DNA from: JARRON01 sp037383845
GTDB taxonomy: Bacteria > Pseudomonadota > Gammaproteobacteria > Steroidobacterales > XN24
DNA: 64,000 bases
NCBI GenBank assembly: GCA_037383845.1
Contig: JARRON010000003.1
Span: forward strand, 35,089 to 99,088
Direction: 5' to 3'
Each line of letters begins with the position of its first letter. Within the stretch, counting starts at the first letter, position 1. The notes under the pieces are model-generated. The model worked only from the letters and a program-made list of their open reading frames with translations. It did no database searches and was not told the DNA's origin. Both the position numbers and the translations under genes were made by a program. This document shows positions 8,628 through 17,040 of this stretch, in pieces.

Positions 8628-8817
8628 CCGGGCATGCCCCGGCGCCATGGATCGGCGACCCGGGGCGCTCGGGGACGGACCGTGGACGGCCACGGCGACG
8701 TCCGGCAATGCTGCATTCTGCCCGCGCCGGCCGGTGGTCTGCGTCTCCGGAATCGCTCACTTGACGAGCAGCCGCTGCCCGGCAATGCTGCCCCCGTCGT
8801 CCGCCGGAGATGCATCG

Positions 8818-9537
8818 ATGTCCCATCAACGCACCGCAGCTGCGGCCTCGCTGGCCGCCCTCGTCCTCGCTGGCGTAACCATGACCATCCCGGGGATCTC
8901 GCTGGCCCAGGGCTACCAGTCCCGATTCCAGCCCACGACCATGCGGATGGACCGCTGGGAGTTCTATTTCCAGACCCGGCTGGCCATGGGCGAGACCCTG
9001 GACTTCGACGGCGGGACGACGATCAGGACGGACGACGACCTCGGCTTCGGTTTCGGCTTCGGCTACAACTTCACCGAGCAGTTCAGCCTGGCCGGGGAGT
9101 TCGCGTTTAACGCCGTCGATTACGACGGCACGCTGGCCTCCGGCGACGACCCGCCAGCGAGCCCGGAGCGCATCCGCGGCACCGTGGATACTTCCAGCAT
9201 GCAGCTTGTCGGCACCTGGCACCTCACCCAGGGACGGCCGTGGACGCCCTACCTGAATGCCGGTATCGGCTGGACCTGGGTAGACACCAACATCGCCACC
9301 GGGCCGCCGGAGACGGGCTGCTGGTGGGATCCCTGGTGGGGGTATATCTGCACCGGCTTCGTGCCCACCCGCACGGAGGACGCGCTGAATTACTCTGTCG
9401 GCGCCGGACTGCGCTACGACTTCCGCGGGAATCTCTTCCTGCGGGGAGGCTACGAGATGCGCTGGACCGACTTCGACAATGCCGACGGCGCACAGGACTT
9501 CGGCATCATCAGGCTGGAGTTCGGCGTCAAGTACTGA
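8818..9537 (+). CDS. Outer-membrane beta-barrel protein with Trp/Cys-rich loop
   Basis: A 239-residue precursor starting at ATG 8818 (GGAG eight bases upstream). A signal peptide of about 31 residues ends ISLAQG. The mature part alternates hydrophobic and polar residues like a small eight-stranded barrel: RWEFYFQTRLAMG, GFGFGFGYNFTEQFSLAGEFAFN, MQLVGTWHL, PYLNAGIGWTWVD, YSVGAGLRYDF, FLRGGYEMRW and the terminal strand FGIIRLEFGVKY. It ends on an aromatic residue, as BAM substrates do. An apparent surface loop contains CWWDPWWGYIC, a possible disulfide loop with four Trp. It fits the OmpW/OMP_b-brl superfamily loosely; a specific porin function cannot be assigned. Confidence 0.8.
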   Translation: MSHQRTAAAASLAALVLAGVTMTIPGISLAQGYQSRFQPTTMRMDRWEFYFQTRLAMGETLDFDGGTTIRTDDDLGFGFGFGYNFTEQFSLAGEFAFNAVDYDGTLASGDDPPASPERIRGTVDTSSMQLVGTWHLTQGRPWTPYLNAGIGWTWVDTNIATGPPETGCWWDPWWGYICTGFVPTRTEDALNYSVGAGLRYDFRGNLFLRGGYEMRWTDFDNADGAQDFGIIRLEFGVKY

Positions 9538-9562
9538 GCCGAGATCCTCCGCTTGCGGGCCC

Positions 9563-9590
9563 TTGCGGCGAGCGGCCGCTGGACTATAAC
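9563..9590 (+). promoter_or_regulatory. Sigma-70-type promoter before the acidic lipoprotein gene
   Basis: TTGCGG (9563-9568) and TATAAC (9585-9590) are separated by 16 bases. A start near 9597 would give a 5' untranslated region of about 225 bases before ATG 9822. That stretch (9591-9821) contains GC-rich inverted repeats such as CAGGC-N6-GCCTG but no gene or RNA family I can identify. Confidence 0.45.
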
Positions 9591-9821
9591 TAACGTAAAG
9601 GTCTCTGCGCTTAACAGGGCAGGGATTCGCCAGAGCCGTGGGCCGGGGCGTTTGCCGGCCGGCGGAAACTGACGGCAGGAGCCACTCTTGCCGGGGCGTC
9701 CCCGGCCTCCGGGGACAGGTTGGAGAAGGAAGGCAGGCGGATCAGCCTGCGGACGACTCTGGCCGTTCACACCCTGATCCCCCGTCCGTTCCCTTCCCCA
9801 AGCGGAAGATGGACGACGGAT

Positions 9822-10970
9822 ATGAGATTACTAAACAACACAACGAGATGGCTCGTTGTCGTGCTGGCGTCGGCGCTCGCGCTGGGTTGCGACGTGTTCG
9901 ACGGCGACGATGACGATGACGAGCCGTTCGACGGGGGCAGTAGCGGCGATGGTGACGTCGCCTTGCTGCCAAGTTATGCGTACGAACTGGTCAGCTCCGG
10001 CGACGACCCGATCACGGTGGTCGCGCCCCTCGGCGAGGATGGAGCAGATGTCACCCTGATCCTGTTCCACGAAGACGAGAATCCGGGCATGTTCGGTATG
10101 TTCGACCTGGAGGACGGCACGATGACGGTCCGGGAAGGATCCGGACTGGTGGTGAACGGCACGGCGCAGAACCCCAACCTGTTCCGCGGCTTTTCCTTCG
10201 AGGTCACCGGCGACTGGGTCATCCCGATCGACGGACCGCCGACCCAGGGCTCCATGGTGGTCAACCGGCCCTTTGAGCTCGTCTACGTAGACGTCACCGC
10301 GGACGGACTGCTGCAGCTCGGGTGGGATCCGGTGGCTGACGGAGTGATCGACGAGGAAGTATTCCTGTCCTTCGATGAACTGGACGACTTCCTCGACAGC
10401 GATGCTCCCGAGTGGCAAAAGCTCGGCGTGGTTGCCGTGGAGATCGGCGGAAACTTTGTTGTCGATCTGATGGCCTACGGCGTCGCGGGCTTCGAAGCCA
10501 TCGTAGACGAACTGGCAGACGTCAGTCCGGTGACCGTGAGCTGCGATGCCTTCAGCGACCTCGGCCTGGCGGTGCCCGCCCCGCCGCCGGATATCCCGGA
10601 CCAGGGCCTGATGACGCTGACCTGGCTGGACGACAGCAACGACGGTAACGTCGGCCCGGGCGACAGCTTCGACACGGACCTGACTTACTGCCTGATGATC
10701 GTTGAGCCCCTGGATGATGACCAGATCGCGCTCAACGGGAACTACAGCCTGAACAGCTATACCGAGGTTGTCGAAAATGACGTCGTGGTCCGGATTGGCT
10801 ACGAGGGTGAAAGCCCCGCCGGCCGGCCGGGCGGTGTCGTCTTCGATGACCTGCAGCAATTCGAGGTCTACGACGCAGACGGCACGGGAGGCTCCAACGT
10901 CGCCACGGTACACCTGGGCGCGACCATTAACGGCCGCATGACACTGGTCTTCACCGAGCCCGCCGATTAG
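9822..10970 (+). CDS. Acidic lipoprotein of unknown function
   Basis: A 383-residue predicted lipoprotein. I start it at ATG 9822 because MRLLNNTTRW followed by a hydrophobic run and ALALGC is a type II signal peptide; an earlier in-frame start at 9720 would bury that signal. Right after the lipidated Cys comes an Asp-rich linker (DVFDGDDDDDEPFDGG). The rest is acidic and strand-rich, with FRGFSFEVTGDWVIPIDGPP, LSFDELDDFLDSD, LTWLDDSNDGNVGPGDSFD (resembling a calcium-binding Asp/Asn loop) and a C-terminus MTLVFTEPAD. No family is recognised. It is flanked by the barrel gene and the intramembrane protease gene in the same direction, with its own candidate promoter. Confidence 0.72.
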   Translation: MRLLNNTTRWLVVVLASALALGCDVFDGDDDDDEPFDGGSSGDGDVALLPSYAYELVSSGDDPITVVAPLGEDGADVTLILFHEDENPGMFGMFDLEDGTMTVREGSGLVVNGTAQNPNLFRGFSFEVTGDWVIPIDGPPTQGSMVVNRPFELVYVDVTADGLLQLGWDPVADGVIDEEVFLSFDELDDFLDSDAPEWQKLGVVAVEIGGNFVVDLMAYGVAGFEAIVDELADVSPVTVSCDAFSDLGLAVPAPPPDIPDQGLMTLTWLDDSNDGNVGPGDSFDTDLTYCLMIVEPLDDDQIALNGNYSLNSYTEVVENDVVVRIGYEGESPAGRPGGVVFDDLQQFEVYDADGTGGSNVATVHLGATINGRMTLVFTEPAD

Positions 10971-11007
10971 CCCGGCACAACGTGCGGCGCTTTGCCATAG
11001 TTGGAAC

Positions 11008-12159
11008 ATGGACAGGGCGCCGCGCGGCTACCGGCTCTTCGAAATCGCCGGCTTCGAGGTCAAGCTGGACCCCAGCTGGCTGCTGCTGGCCCTTCTGATC
11101 GCCTGGACGCTCGCCGCCGGCGTCTTCCCACAGAAATACCCCCACCTCCAGGCGGGGACCTACTGGGCCATGGGCGCCGTCTGCGCGGTGGGCATCCTGC
11201 TGTCCATCGTCTTCCACGAGCTGGCCCATTCCCTGGTGGCCCGCCGGTACGGGCTGCCCATGAAGGGGATCACGCTGTTCATCTTCGGCGGCATGGCGGA
11301 GATGGGCGAGGAGGCGAAGGACCCGAAGACCGAGTTCCTGATGGCCATCGCCGGGCCCATCGCCAGCGTGGTCCTGGGTGCTGTCTTCTACGGTCTGCAC
11401 CAGCTCGGCCAGGACGCCGGCATCGGTCCCTTCTGGCTGGGCATCACGTACTACCTGGGCTGGATCAACTTTATCCTGGCCATCTTCAACCTGGTGCCCG
11501 CCTTCCCCCTGGACGGCGGCCGGATGCTCAGGGCGGCGCTCTGGCGCTGGGGCAAGGATCTCAGGAAAGCCACCCGCATCGCGGCGGCCATCGGCTCAGC
11601 CTTCGGCCTGGCGCTGATCGTGCTCGGTGCCGTGGGCATCATCGGCGGGAATTTCATCGGAGGACTGTGGTACATCCTCATTGGCCTGTTCCTGCGGGGC
11701 GCGGCGAGGGGCTCCCTCCAGCAGGTACTGGTTCGGGAGTACCTGGAGGACGTCCCGGTGTCCCGGTTCATGACCACCGAGCCCATCGCCCTGTCGCCGG
11801 AGCTCAACCTGGAAGACGCGGTGCAGGACTACTTCTTCCGGCACCACCACCGGGTGTTCCCGGTGGTGGACAAGGGGCGCCTGGCGGGCTGCCTGTCCGC
11901 CGACGACGTGAAGGCCGTGCCGAGGCAGGAGTGGACCCGGCGGCGCGTGCGCGACGCCATGTCGCCCTGTGGCGAGGATTACCGGGTCAGCCCGGACGAA
12001 GATGCATCGAACGTCCTCTCCGGCATGGCCGCCCCGGATGGCCGGACCCGGCTGATGGTGGTGGACGCAGAAGGCAGGCTGGTGGGCGTGGTGTCGCTGA
12101 AGGACCTCCGGGAACACCTCGCCCTGCGGCTCAGGCTGGACGGGTCGAACCCGGCCTGA
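11008..12159 (+). CDS. Site-2 protease-family (M50) metalloprotease with CBS domains
   Basis: A 383-residue inner-membrane zinc protease. The first helices (about residues 22-40 and 53-80) carry HELAHS, with zinc-binding His70, Glu71 and His74. The second ligand motif is NLVPAFPLDGGRML around 160-173. Further helices follow to about residue 230 (LWYILIGLFLRG). The cytoplasmic C-terminus is a CBS pair: MTTEPIALSPELNLEDAVQDYF through VDKGRLAGCLSADDV, then a second repeat ending VVDAEGRLVGVVSLKDL. CBS-linked M50 proteases are thought to respond to adenine nucleotides or ionic conditions; substrates here are unknown. The gene overlaps the convergent HabA-like gene by 29 bases. Confidence 0.9.
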   Translation: MDRAPRGYRLFEIAGFEVKLDPSWLLLALLIAWTLAAGVFPQKYPHLQAGTYWAMGAVCAVGILLSIVFHELAHSLVARRYGLPMKGITLFIFGGMAEMGEEAKDPKTEFLMAIAGPIASVVLGAVFYGLHQLGQDAGIGPFWLGITYYLGWINFILAIFNLVPAFPLDGGRMLRAALWRWGKDLRKATRIAAAIGSAFGLALIVLGAVGIIGGNFIGGLWYILIGLFLRGAARGSLQQVLVREYLEDVPVSRFMTTEPIALSPELNLEDAVQDYFFRHHHRVFPVVDKGRLAGCLSADDVKAVPRQEWTRRRVRDAMSPCGEDYRVSPDEDASNVLSGMAAPDGRTRLMVVDAEGRLVGVVSLKDLREHLALRLRLDGSNPA

Positions 12160-12565
12160 GGCCGGCGAGCACCAGCCCGCAGGCGAGGATCATCGCCGCC
12201 GACAGGCTCAGCAGCAGTCCGGTGACCACCAGCTCCTGGAGCGGCGAGCCCTCCCGGCCACCCCCGGCCATGGGCATCATGGCGCCGGCGCCCCAGGCGG
12301 CCGCGAGAAGGGTGGCGAACCAGTTGGCCCAGGTGCCATAGACCGACAGCCAGAAGGCCGCAAGGCGCGCGCCGGACGGCAGGGCCAGGCGGGGCCAGAC
12401 CAGCCCGAACGCCAACAGGACGAGCCCGTTGGTGATGCCCTGCAGATGACTGGCCAGACCCATGCGGGGGTTCTCCAGCGCCGGCACGGCCAGCCCGGTT
12501 ACGAGGCCGAGAAGGAGCAGTAACACGCCCAGCTGGAGCAGGCGTTGCGATTCGCGCTGGATCAT
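12131..12565 (-). CDS. Hydroxylaminobenzene mutase (HabA)-like membrane protein
   Basis: A 144-residue protein of four predicted membrane helices. GGAGGA lies nine bases before ATG 12565 but abuts an ATG three codons upstream (12574), so I prefer the downstream start. The sequence QRLLQLGVLLLLLGLVTGLAVPALENPRMGLASHLQGITNG, described in parts, matches the HabA family: PRMGLASHLQG in the first loop, then LALPSGARLAAFWLSVYGTWANWFATLLAAAWGAG and a last helix LSLSAAMILACGLVLAGL. HabA isomerises hydroxylaminobenzene to 2-aminophenol in nitrobenzene degraders. No degradative genes are nearby, so the family name may not reflect the job. Confidence 0.72.
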   Translation of the reverse strand: MIQRESQRLLQLGVLLLLLGLVTGLAVPALENPRMGLASHLQGITNGLVLLAFGLVWPRLALPSGARLAAFWLSVYGTWANWFATLLAAAWGAGAMMPMAGGGREGSPLQELVVTGLLLSLSAAMILACGLVLAGLRPGSTRPA

Positions 12566-12911
12566 GGCGTTCATTCCTCCGGTGACGGGCAGCGGTAAAG
12601 AGGCGCAGACGCGGCGCCGGCCGTCCCTTGCCGATGCGGTCCGGGTGGCGGTCCTGCGATCCCGAAGCAGTGGACCGGCTCCTGCCACAGGGTACGCCGG
12701 ATGGTCTCACCGGGCCCGGTGCCCGGCATCCCGCCGCGCGGGTGGAGACGGCGTCGCATGTTGGCCTGATCCCGACCGGCTCCCCCGGCGCCTGCCCCTC
12801 CCGTCCCGATTCCCGGGCTGACGGACGACGGCGACGTCCCGCCGGCGAGGAACATGCACCCCCGGGACTTCGGTGACGTCCCGGGAACCGGCCGAGGCGC
12901 GCCCGGCGGGC
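12566..12911. other. 346-base intergenic region, no gene seen
   Basis: This stretch lies downstream of the SulP gene and upstream of the HabA-like gene, both on the minus strand. It is GC-rich and I support no protein frame in it. The only clear structure is CCCGGGAC-N9-GTCCCGGG at 12861-12885, an 8-bp stem 27-50 bases after the SulP stop. It may end or stabilise that message, although no U-tract follows on either strand. The HabA-like promoter must also be here, but I could not pick hexamers with confidence. Confidence 0.4.
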
Positions 12912-14582
12912 CTAAGGGGCGCCGCGGAGGTGGGCCGCCGCGGCGGCGACGGCCCCGGCCCGGGTGCCGAAGCGCTCGGTCTCCCGCACCAGGTCCAGCA
13001 CGCCCAGGTTGCCCAGCAGGCGCGCTACCGGATAGCTCAGCCCGGCGATGATGACGTGCTGGCCCTCGTCCTTCGCCCGCTGGATGATCTCCTCCAGCGC
13101 GATCGCCGCGCTGCCGTCCATGCGGGGCACGTCCACCAGATCGATGAGGATGACGTCGAACCGTCCGACCGTGGCGACCCGGCGGGCCATCTCGTTGGCG
13201 GCCCCGAAGCTCATCAGGCCCGAAAGATGCAGCACGAGAGCCCGCCCGCCGCACTCGCGGAAGATCTCGGCCTCCTCCGGCGTGAACAGTCGGTCCTTCT
13301 CCGGGTCCACCTCCACGATGGTCCGGATAGACTCCACCTGGAGGTCGGCGAAGCTTTTTACGAACGCCAGACTCGCCAGGACGATGCCCACGCCCACGGC
13401 GGTGATCACATCCACGAAGACCGTGAGCACGAGGACGATGACCATCAGCAGAAAGTCGCCCCGTGGCGCCCGGTGCGCGCGCCTGAGGTAGCGCCAGTCG
13501 ATGACGTCGATGCCGACCTTGATGAGCACCCCGGCCAGGGCTGCATAGGGGACCCAGGCGACCGCGGCACCCAGGCCGAGCATGACTGCCAGGAGTACGA
13601 GGGCGTGGATCACGCCGGACAGGAACGTGCGTCCTCCGGCCTTGACGTTGGTGAGCGTTCGGATGGTCGCGCCGGCGCCGGGTATGCCCCCGAGCAGCCC
13701 GGCGACCAGGTTCCCGACGCCCTGGCCCACAAGTTCCTTGTCCGAGTCGTGGAAGCTCCGTGTGGCGTTGTCCGCCACAAGCGACGTCAGCAGGCTGTCG
13801 ATCGATCCCAGGGCTGCCAGCACCCCGGCCGAGGCAATCATGTTCCCGGCCAGGCGCCAGTCCACGGCCGGAACGTGGATCGACGGCAGACCCGTGGGAA
13901 TCTCTCCCAGTACCTTCGCGTCCGTCAGTACCAGGGCCATCAGGCTGCCGGCCACGAGGGCGAGCAGCGGCGACGGCAGGACGCGGCCGATCCGCGGGGG
14001 CGTGAACAGGCAAATCGCCAGCGCCACCAGACCGATCATGACAGCGTCCCAGTGGGGATGCATGAGGTAGTCAGGCAGAACGGTGAGGGCGTTGACCACG
14101 CTCCGGGGCCCCGGATAACCCAGGAGCGGATCCAGCTGCATGATCACCAGGATGCAGCCGATGCCCGTCATGAAGCCGGAGATGACCGGGTAAGGCATGA
14201 GGTTCACGTACCGCCCCATGCGGAAATAGCCGAGCAGGACCTGGATGAGGCCGGCCATCATCACCACCGTGAACGCCACGGCGGGCTCCGCAGCGAACTG
14301 GGTGAACACGGACGCGGAGACGATGGTCATCGGCCCCGTGGGCCCCGAGACCTGGCTCGGCGTACCCCCGAACAGCGCGGCGAACAGGCCCACGCAGATG
14401 GCGCCGTAGACGCCGGCCACCGGGCCTGCTCCGGATGCCACGCCGAAAGCGAGCGCCAGCGGCAGGGCAACGATGCCAGCGGTCAGGCCTCCGTAGAGAT
14501 CACCGCGCAGGTTGTCGAGGGTGAGCCGGTTGAGACGAAGGGGGTTTCGACGCGCAAGCCTAGCCCCAGCCGATGTGGTCAA
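12912..14582 (-). CDS. SulP-family anion permease with STAS domain
   Basis: A 556-residue SLC26/SulP transporter. The frame has no ATG or GTG near its N-terminus; TTG 14582 fits, with GAGGA eight bases upstream, and gives RRNPLRLNRLTLDNLRGDLYGG directly before helix 1. Membrane signatures include GLTAGIVALPLALAFGVASG, FGGTPSQVSGPTGPMTIVSA and GYFRMGRYVNLMPYPVISGFMTGIG, then a core domain through DWRYLRRAHRAPRGD. The C-terminal STAS domain (about 430-556) has ALVLHLSGLMSFGAANEM, DVPRMDGSAAIALEEII and VIIAGLSYPVARLLGNLG. Substrates of this family are sulfate, bicarbonate or dicarboxylates; none can be picked. The start lies inside the upstream zincin gene (23-base overlap), implying translational coupling. 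Confidence 0.88.
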   Translation of the reverse strand: MTTSAGARLARRNPLRLNRLTLDNLRGDLYGGLTAGIVALPLALAFGVASGAGPVAGVYGAICVGLFAALFGGTPSQVSGPTGPMTIVSASVFTQFAAEPAVAFTVVMMAGLIQVLLGYFRMGRYVNLMPYPVISGFMTGIGCILVIMQLDPLLGYPGPRSVVNALTVLPDYLMHPHWDAVMIGLVALAICLFTPPRIGRVLPSPLLALVAGSLMALVLTDAKVLGEIPTGLPSIHVPAVDWRLAGNMIASAGVLAALGSIDSLLTSLVADNATRSFHDSDKELVGQGVGNLVAGLLGGIPGAGATIRTLTNVKAGGRTFLSGVIHALVLLAVMLGLGAAVAWVPYAALAGVLIKVGIDVIDWRYLRRAHRAPRGDFLLMVIVLVLTVFVDVITAVGVGIVLASLAFVKSFADLQVESIRTIVEVDPEKDRLFTPEEAEIFRECGGRALVLHLSGLMSFGAANEMARRVATVGRFDVILIDLVDVPRMDGSAAIALEEIIQRAKDEGQHVIIAGLSYPVARLLGNLGVLDLVRETERFGTRAGAVAAAAAHLRGAP

Positions 14583-14913
14583 GGTGGTCGTCCTCGATGC
14601 CGAAATAGTGGGCCAGCTCGTGCCACACGGTCCGCCGGATCTCTTCCTCGAGTTCCTGCCTGGGCAGTCCCAGCTCCAGGTGGGGAAGGCGGAAGATGTA
14701 GACCACGTCCGGCATGACCCCGGAATAATCGGCCCCCCGCTCGGGCAGCGAGAGTCCGTCGTAGAGGCCGAGCAGCCCCGCGCCCTCCGGGTCCTGATCG
14801 CGGGTGGGGGCGTCCTCCACCAGCACTTCCAGGTTGTGTATGCGCCCGAGGACCCATTCCGGCAGCTCCTCCATGGCACGCCGGACCACCGCCTCGAACT
14901 CCGCGGGGCTCAT
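14560..14913 (-). CDS. Small zincin-like metallopeptidase-family protein
   Basis: A 117-residue protein of the metallopeptidase family with an MMP-like fold (DUF1025 type). The N-terminus is SPAEFEAVVRRAMEELPEWV. The middle has VEDAPTRDQD, LLGLYDGLSLPERG and MPDVVYIFRLPHLE. The C-terminus holds the zinc site VWHELAHYFGIEDDHLD, an HExxHxxGxxDxH-type motif. Proteolytic activity has not been shown for most relatives. ATG 14913 overlaps the TGA of the NlpC/P60 gene (ATGA), and its own end overlaps the SulP start, so the three form a tightly coupled unit. Confidence 0.88.
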   Translation of the reverse strand: MSPAEFEAVVRRAMEELPEWVLGRIHNLEVLVEDAPTRDQDPEGAGLLGLYDGLSLPERGADYSGVMPDVVYIFRLPHLELGLPRQELEEEIRRTVWHELAHYFGIEDDHLDHIGWG

Positions 14914-15401
14914 TGCAGCAGCAGCCGTCCGGCGCCGGCAAACCTCGCCCGGTAGTAGTCTTCCTCCATGCTGGAAACCTGCACGGGCCGGCCGTGGTTG
15001 GGGGCGTGCACGAAGCGACCCTCGCCCACGTAGATACCCACGTGGGACACGGTCCAGGCCTCCCGGAAGAACACCAGGTCTCCGGGCTGAGCCTCCGAAA
15101 GCGCGATCCGACGTGCCGATTTGTGCTGCTCCACCGACGTGCGGGGCACATCCATCCCGGCGCGGCCGAAGGCGTAGTAGACCAGCCCGCTGCAGTCGAA
15201 GCCGTCCGGAGTCTCGCCACCCCAGCGGTAGGGCGCACCCACCATGTCCAGGGCGACCTCCGCCACCTGGACGGCGGCCGGATCCGCCGGCGGCGCCTCG
15301 AAAGACGTCATGGAAGCGCATCCGCCGGACGCGGCCACAGCGAAGGCAACAAGGAAGTGAAAGAAAATCCGTCGAGCCACGGTCTTATCTTGTGTATCCA
15401 A
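14910..15401 (-). CDS. NlpC/P60-family lipoprotein, putative peptidoglycan endopeptidase
   Basis: A 163-residue predicted lipoprotein cutting peptide stems of peptidoglycan from the inner face of the outer membrane. The signal runs through FFHFLVAFAVAASGGC, ending at a lipobox-like SGGC. The catalytic domain has MVGAPYRWGGETPDGFDCSGLVYYAF (catalytic Cys in DCSG), PGDLVFFREAWTVSHVGIYVGEGRFVHAPN (catalytic His in SHVGIYVG) and a following His in VHAPN. The start is TTG 15401; an in-frame GTG seven codons later would still leave a complete signal. It is divergent from msrP, with only 17 bases between start codons. Confidence 0.88.
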   Translation of the reverse strand: MDTQDKTVARRIFFHFLVAFAVAASGGCASMTSFEAPPADPAAVQVAEVALDMVGAPYRWGGETPDGFDCSGLVYYAFGRAGMDVPRTSVEQHKSARRIALSEAQPGDLVFFREAWTVSHVGIYVGEGRFVHAPNHGRPVQVSSMEEDYYRARFAGAGRLLLQ

Positions 15402-15418
15402 AATCCGGCAGACCCCCG

Positions 15419-16384
15419 ATGATCATCAAGCGTCCCAGCGATATCAAGCCGTCCGAGATCACCGACGAGGCCCTGTTCCGGCAGCGCCGCAGGCTGCTGC
15501 AGGCCATGGGCTTCACCGCGCTGGGCGCCGCCGCGGCCGTCTCCACGAGGTCCTGGGCGGCTGGCGGCACCCGCCGCCCGCCGGAAATCGCCGGCGTCGA
15601 GTCCAGCGCCCTGAGCACCGACGAGGACCCCAACTCGTGGGAAGACATCACGACCTACAACAATTTCTACGAGTTTGGCACCGGCAAGGACGACCCTCAC
15701 AAGAACGCCAGGGACTTCCGCACGGAGCCCTGGACCGTGACGGTCGGCGGGGAATGCGACAAGCCGGGCCAGCTGGGCTACGAGGACTTCCTGCGGCCGC
15801 ACACGCCGGAAGAGCGCATCTACCGGCTGCGATGCGTCGAGGCCTGGTCCATGGTGATCCCCTGGGTGGGCATTCCCATGGGAGAGGTCCTCAGGCGTTT
15901 TGAGCCGAACTCCCGGGCAAAGTACGTGAAGTTCACGACCCTGTTCGACCCCGAGCAGATGCCCGGTCAGCGCTGGCCCGTGCTGGACTGGCCCTACGTG
16001 GAAGGCTTGCGCATCGACGAGGCCATGCATCCCCTGGCGATCTTCGGCATCGGACTCTACGGCCGGGAACTGCCGAACCAGAACGGGGCACCCCTGCGCA
16101 TCGTGGTGCCCTGGAAGTACGGCTTCAAGAGCATCAAGTCCATCGTGCGCATCGAGTTCACAGAAGAACAGCCGGTCAGCGCCTGGGAGCAGGCCGCGCC
16201 CCAGGAGTACGGGTTCTATGCCAATGTGAATCCCCAGGTTGACCATCCGCGCTGGAGCCAGGCCACGGAGCGCCGCATCGGCGCCGGCATCTTCGCGTCC
16301 CGTGTTCCCACGCAGATGTTCAACGGCTACGCGGACCAGGTTGCTCACCTGTACCAGGGCATGGACCTGGCCCGGAACTACTGA
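15419..16384 (+). CDS. msrP: Periplasmic methionine sulfoxide reductase catalytic subunit MsrP (YedY)
   Basis: MsrP is a molybdopterin enzyme that reduces methionine sulfoxide in oxidised periplasmic proteins. The 321-residue precursor starts at ATG 15419. A Tat signal lies at about residues 24-48 (RRRLLQAMGFTALGAAAAV after FRQ). Mature signatures include NNFYEFGTGKDDP, WTVTVGGECDKPG, YRLRCVEAWSMVIPWVG with the Mo-ligating Cys, and PWKYGFKSIKSIVRIEF. Length and motifs match E. coli YedY. It shares TGATG with msrQ (1-base overlap). Confidence 0.95.
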   Translation: MIIKRPSDIKPSEITDEALFRQRRRLLQAMGFTALGAAAAVSTRSWAAGGTRRPPEIAGVESSALSTDEDPNSWEDITTYNNFYEFGTGKDDPHKNARDFRTEPWTVTVGGECDKPGQLGYEDFLRPHTPEERIYRLRCVEAWSMVIPWVGIPMGEVLRRFEPNSRAKYVKFTTLFDPEQMPGQRWPVLDWPYVEGLRIDEAMHPLAIFGIGLYGRELPNQNGAPLRIVVPWKYGFKSIKSIVRIEFTEEQPVSAWEQAAPQEYGFYANVNPQVDHPRWSQATERRIGAGIFASRVPTQMFNGYADQVAHLYQGMDLARNY

Positions 16385-17040
16385 TGAGCCCGTCCGGCCT
16401 GCGCGGGCTGAAGGTGGTTGTGTTCGGCGCCAGCCTGGCACCGTTCGTCCTGATGGCCCTGGCCACCTTCGGCGTCGCCGGCTCCCTTGGCGCGAACCCG
16501 GTGGAGGAACTGATCAACCGCACCGGCGGCTGGGGCCTGAAGTTTCTCCTGATTACCCTGGCCGTAACGCCCCTGAGGCGCATCACCGGCTGGCACTGGC
16601 TGATCCGCTTCCGCCGGATGCTGGGCCTGTTCGCCTTCTTCTACGTGCTGCTGCACTTCACGACCTACGCGGTCATTGACCACCGTCTCGACCTGGCAAT
16701 CATTCTCGAGGACGTGGTCGAGCGTCCGTTCATCACGCTGGGTGCCGCGGCGCTGCTGCTGCTGATTCCCCTGGCCGCGACATCCACCACCGGCATGATG
16801 CGACGTCTGGGAAAGCGCTGGCAGCAGCTCCATCGCCTGGTTTACGTCATCGCGGTACTCGGTGTCTGGCATTTCTGGTGGCAGGTCAAGCAGGACATCC
16901 GCGAGCCGCTCCTCTACGCCGCGATCCTCGCCCTCCTGCTGGGCTACCGGGCCTGGTACCGGTGGCGGCATGCCCCGGGGAGAGCTTCCGGCGCGACCAG
17001 GGACGCACCGGCGGCGGGCGCCAGGCGCACTGCAGCCTAG
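16384..17040 (+). CDS. msrQ: Membrane heme subunit MsrQ (YedZ)
   Basis: MsrQ is the inner-membrane b-type cytochrome/flavoprotein that passes electrons from the quinone pool or flavin reductase to MsrP. The 218-residue protein belongs to the ferric-reductase-like transmembrane family, with about five or six helices. Visible features are GWGLKFLLITLAVTPLRRITGW, RRMLGLFAFFYVLLHFTTYAV with a heme-ligating His, and GKRWQQLHRLVYVIAVLGVWHFWWQ with further His ligands. The tail after the last helix is basic and Ala-rich. It overlaps msrP by one base and the convergent peptidase gene by four. Confidence 0.93.
   Translation: MSPSGLRGLKVVVFGASLAPFVLMALATFGVAGSLGANPVEELINRTGGWGLKFLLITLAVTPLRRITGWHWLIRFRRMLGLFAFFYVLLHFTTYAVIDHRLDLAIILEDVVERPFITLGAAALLLLIPLAATSTTGMMRRLGKRWQQLHRLVYVIAVLGVWHFWWQVKQDIREPLLYAAILALLLGYRAWYRWRHAPGRASGATRDAPAAGARRTAA

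Noticed and set aside
8628..8644. GCCGGG...CCCGGC hairpin after ppc
   Set aside because: Short stem with no U-tract. In this GC-rich sequence such repeats are common.
9591..9821. Possible cobalamin riboswitch before the acidic lipoprotein (GCCACT and GGAAGGC fragments)
   Set aside because: The upstream conserved core and a B12-box in the right order are missing; the fragments look like chance GC-rich matches.
12873..14717. A 614-codon plus-strand frame opposite the SulP gene
   Set aside because: Low-complexity His/Asp/Arg composition with no domain. The opposite strand encodes a clear transporter with STAS domain.
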